Shown: positions 20,701-22,172 of the stretch, one piece after another
Position numbering within the stretch: the stretch's first letter is position 1
Layout: the number at the start of each line of letters is the position of its first letter
NCBI GenBank assembly: GCA_049999805.1
Contig: JBNGIO010003076.1
Span: 1-22,172, forward strand
DNA from: Folioceros fuciformis
Taxonomy: Eukaryota; Anthocerotophyta; Anthocerotopsida; Anthocerotales
DNA length: 22,172 nt
Direction of reading: 5' to 3'
Notes under the pieces: model-generated
Told to the model about the DNA's origin: nothing
Seen by the model: only the letters and a program-made list of their open reading frames with translations
Database searches by the model: none
Program-made: the position numbers and the translations under genes

Positions 20701-22172
20701 TTGGCACCCCCCCTCGGCAATTCAGACCTGCAATTGGGGGGTGTGCTTTTAGATTGTTGTCATATTTGCAGGGCTCTGCAAGTAGTAGCCACTGTAGTGT
20801 GGGCGTGATTGTTTTGCCACGTGGTTTTATTCTTGCCCTCCCTTTTTACAATGGCATGTTCGATTGACATGGGAGGGCTGGAAAGAACGTGCACACATTC
20901 TATATCTTGTGGATCATCCGTGTTGTGGCTCTTGCAGGACGCTGCTGATTGGAAGGAGTCGGGAGCTGATAGACTAACGGTTCCAGAAAAGACTACCAAG
21001 GCACGAGCAATTTTGGCAAGGACTAATGTGTCAGGAGTTGTTGCTGAGCATGTATGTCTTTTAAGGATCTAGAAGCTAAGGCAGACTAAAGGCAGCCTGA
21101 GACATTTAGTTCAAGAACTGCTATTGCTTCATTCTCAGTTGTTGAGTTACGATTGGGGTAGGTTGGACATTTGTGTGCAGCATCGTACTGTTTCTAACTC
21201 CCATCTTCATTTATTTCGCAGACTGCAAGGCCAGGTCCAAGTCAAGCAGAGAAAGAGAAGCCTAGTGTGTCAGGTGAGGACATGGATTTCCTGGTGTCCT
21301 TAACATGTTTCATCCATGTTAGTTATGATACACCCCTGAACGCTCCTGGATTGGGCTCCTTGTCCTGGTAAGCCCTAAATTCGTGTAGATGTGAAAATAG
21401 TCATCCAACAGCCTCCTGTTTACTGGTTTCACTATACAGGAAATTCATCTTGGGGTATATCGTCAATTTTTGGAGGCAATGAATTGAGGGCAACCAATGG
21501 CAAAGAACAGGTTGTCAGTAGGGGATTCCCGGATCCGATTCAAGGGATGGATGCAAGTTTTGCAAGCATCTGCTTGAGAGAGGTCAGTTGTGTTTCTGCA
21601 TGCATTTCTTCAATACCAGGTTAACTCCCTTGTTCTCAGTCATCAGTCCTGGCCCTTGTTGTGAGACCTGATTCTTATGCACTTGATTGTCCCCAGCCAC
21701 CATCTGTGTTGAGAGCAACTGATGCGCAAACAGAGCAGGAGACGGTGGAGATTGCTGTGACCCGATTGTTATTAAAGTCATATTATGACATTGTTAGGAA
21801 GAACATTCAAGACTCCGTACCGAAGGCTATCATGCATTTTCTGGTATGAGCATGCTTTGACCTTTCTTCCACCGTTCTTGGCCTGTCCCTTCTGTGCTTT
21901 AGGTGGATAGTTCTTGAGAGCCTTGACTGACGCCTCAATTTGACTGATTTCCACCTCAGGTCAACCACGTAAAGCGTGAACTGCACAGTGTCTTCATCAG
22001 AAAGCTTTACAGGTGCAGTCCTCTACCTCATCTGGCATTCTCAGGCCCTGGTTCGTGGTTCACGAGTCATCCCGGGGTCCAACTGAAGGGAGTGAGTGCA
22101 AATTGTTTCTGTAGGGAAAATCTGTTCGAGGAAATGTTGCAAGAAAAGGAGGAGATTGCAGTGAAGAGAAAG
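17769..22172 (+). CDS. DRP3: DRP3-like dynamin-related GTPase (3' end outside window)
   Basis: Nineteen exons seen: 17769-18188, 18295-18577, 18718-18746, 18862-18963, 19066-19134, 19236-19295, 19415-19528, 19615-19663, 19740-19849, 19961-20053, 20152-20244, 20338-20475, 20586-20699, 20938-21051, 21222-21273, 21440-21582, 21697-21843, 21960-22012, 22115-22172; 747 aa so far. The start lies in a good context (CCGCCATGG). DRP3 proteins assemble on mitochondria and peroxisomes and drive fission. A Pro/Ser/Thr-rich leader (1-34) precedes the GTPase domain: P-loop GSQSCGKSS (67-75), switch CTRRP, DLPG, TK|LD split by an intron, and VVNRSQ. The middle domain follows ([41 protein letters not shown]). 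Next is a variable linker with [13 protein letters not shown], then the GED ([29 protein letters not shown]). There is no PH domain. By comparison with plant DRP3, roughly 80-100 residues remain beyond the window. Confidence 0.94.

Overview
The window is eukaryotic nuclear DNA, most likely from a streptophyte (land plant or charophyte-grade alga). The evidence is the set of plant-type proteins: a DRP3-like dynamin, a plant cysteine oxidase, an RAB3GAP1 homologue with a C-terminus ending in WTMV, a potato-EH1-like epoxide hydrolase, and a CDC48 ending in DDDDLYS. Introns are short (mostly 70-140 nt), numerous and GT-AG. I assembled every gene by eye from splice sites, reading phase and remembered family sequences. 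No species name can be supported, and an early-diverging lineage is only a guess.

Layout. Six recognisable genes all lie on the + strand: the last codons of CDC48 (1-228); THG1 tRNA-His guanylyltransferase (5344-6703, 7 exons, 294 aa); an alpha/beta-fold epoxide hydrolase (7279-8694, 5 exons, 324 aa); a RAB3GAP1-type protein with a BSD-like N-terminal part (9942-13910, 16 exons, 738 aa); a plant cysteine oxidase (15052-16367, 5 exons, 310 aa); and a DRP3-like dynamin (17769 to beyond the window end, 19 exons seen, 747 aa). All exon junctions used keep the reading frame.

The 5.1-kb gap between CDC48 and THG1 is the accessory part. It holds a decayed second copy of the CDC48 3' end (about 740-837), a large imperfect inverted repeat (about 1168-1858 against 2545-3467) that looks like two opposed copies of one mobile or repetitive family, a 21-bp tandem repeat, and a frameshifted leucine-rich-repeat remnant (about 4706-5250). 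The other gaps look like ordinary promoters and 3' regions, except for a 60-bp tandem repeat that begins on the stop codon of the cysteine oxidase.

The genes are housekeeping functions without an obvious shared pathway: protein extraction and degradation, tRNA maturation, epoxide hydrolysis, Rab regulation, oxygen sensing by the N-degron pathway, and mitochondrial or peroxisomal fission. I do not see a clearly new multi-gene system. The points most worth checking are the possible BSD-RAB3GAP1 single gene, the inverted repeat, the duplicated CDC48 tail and the single-domain THG1.
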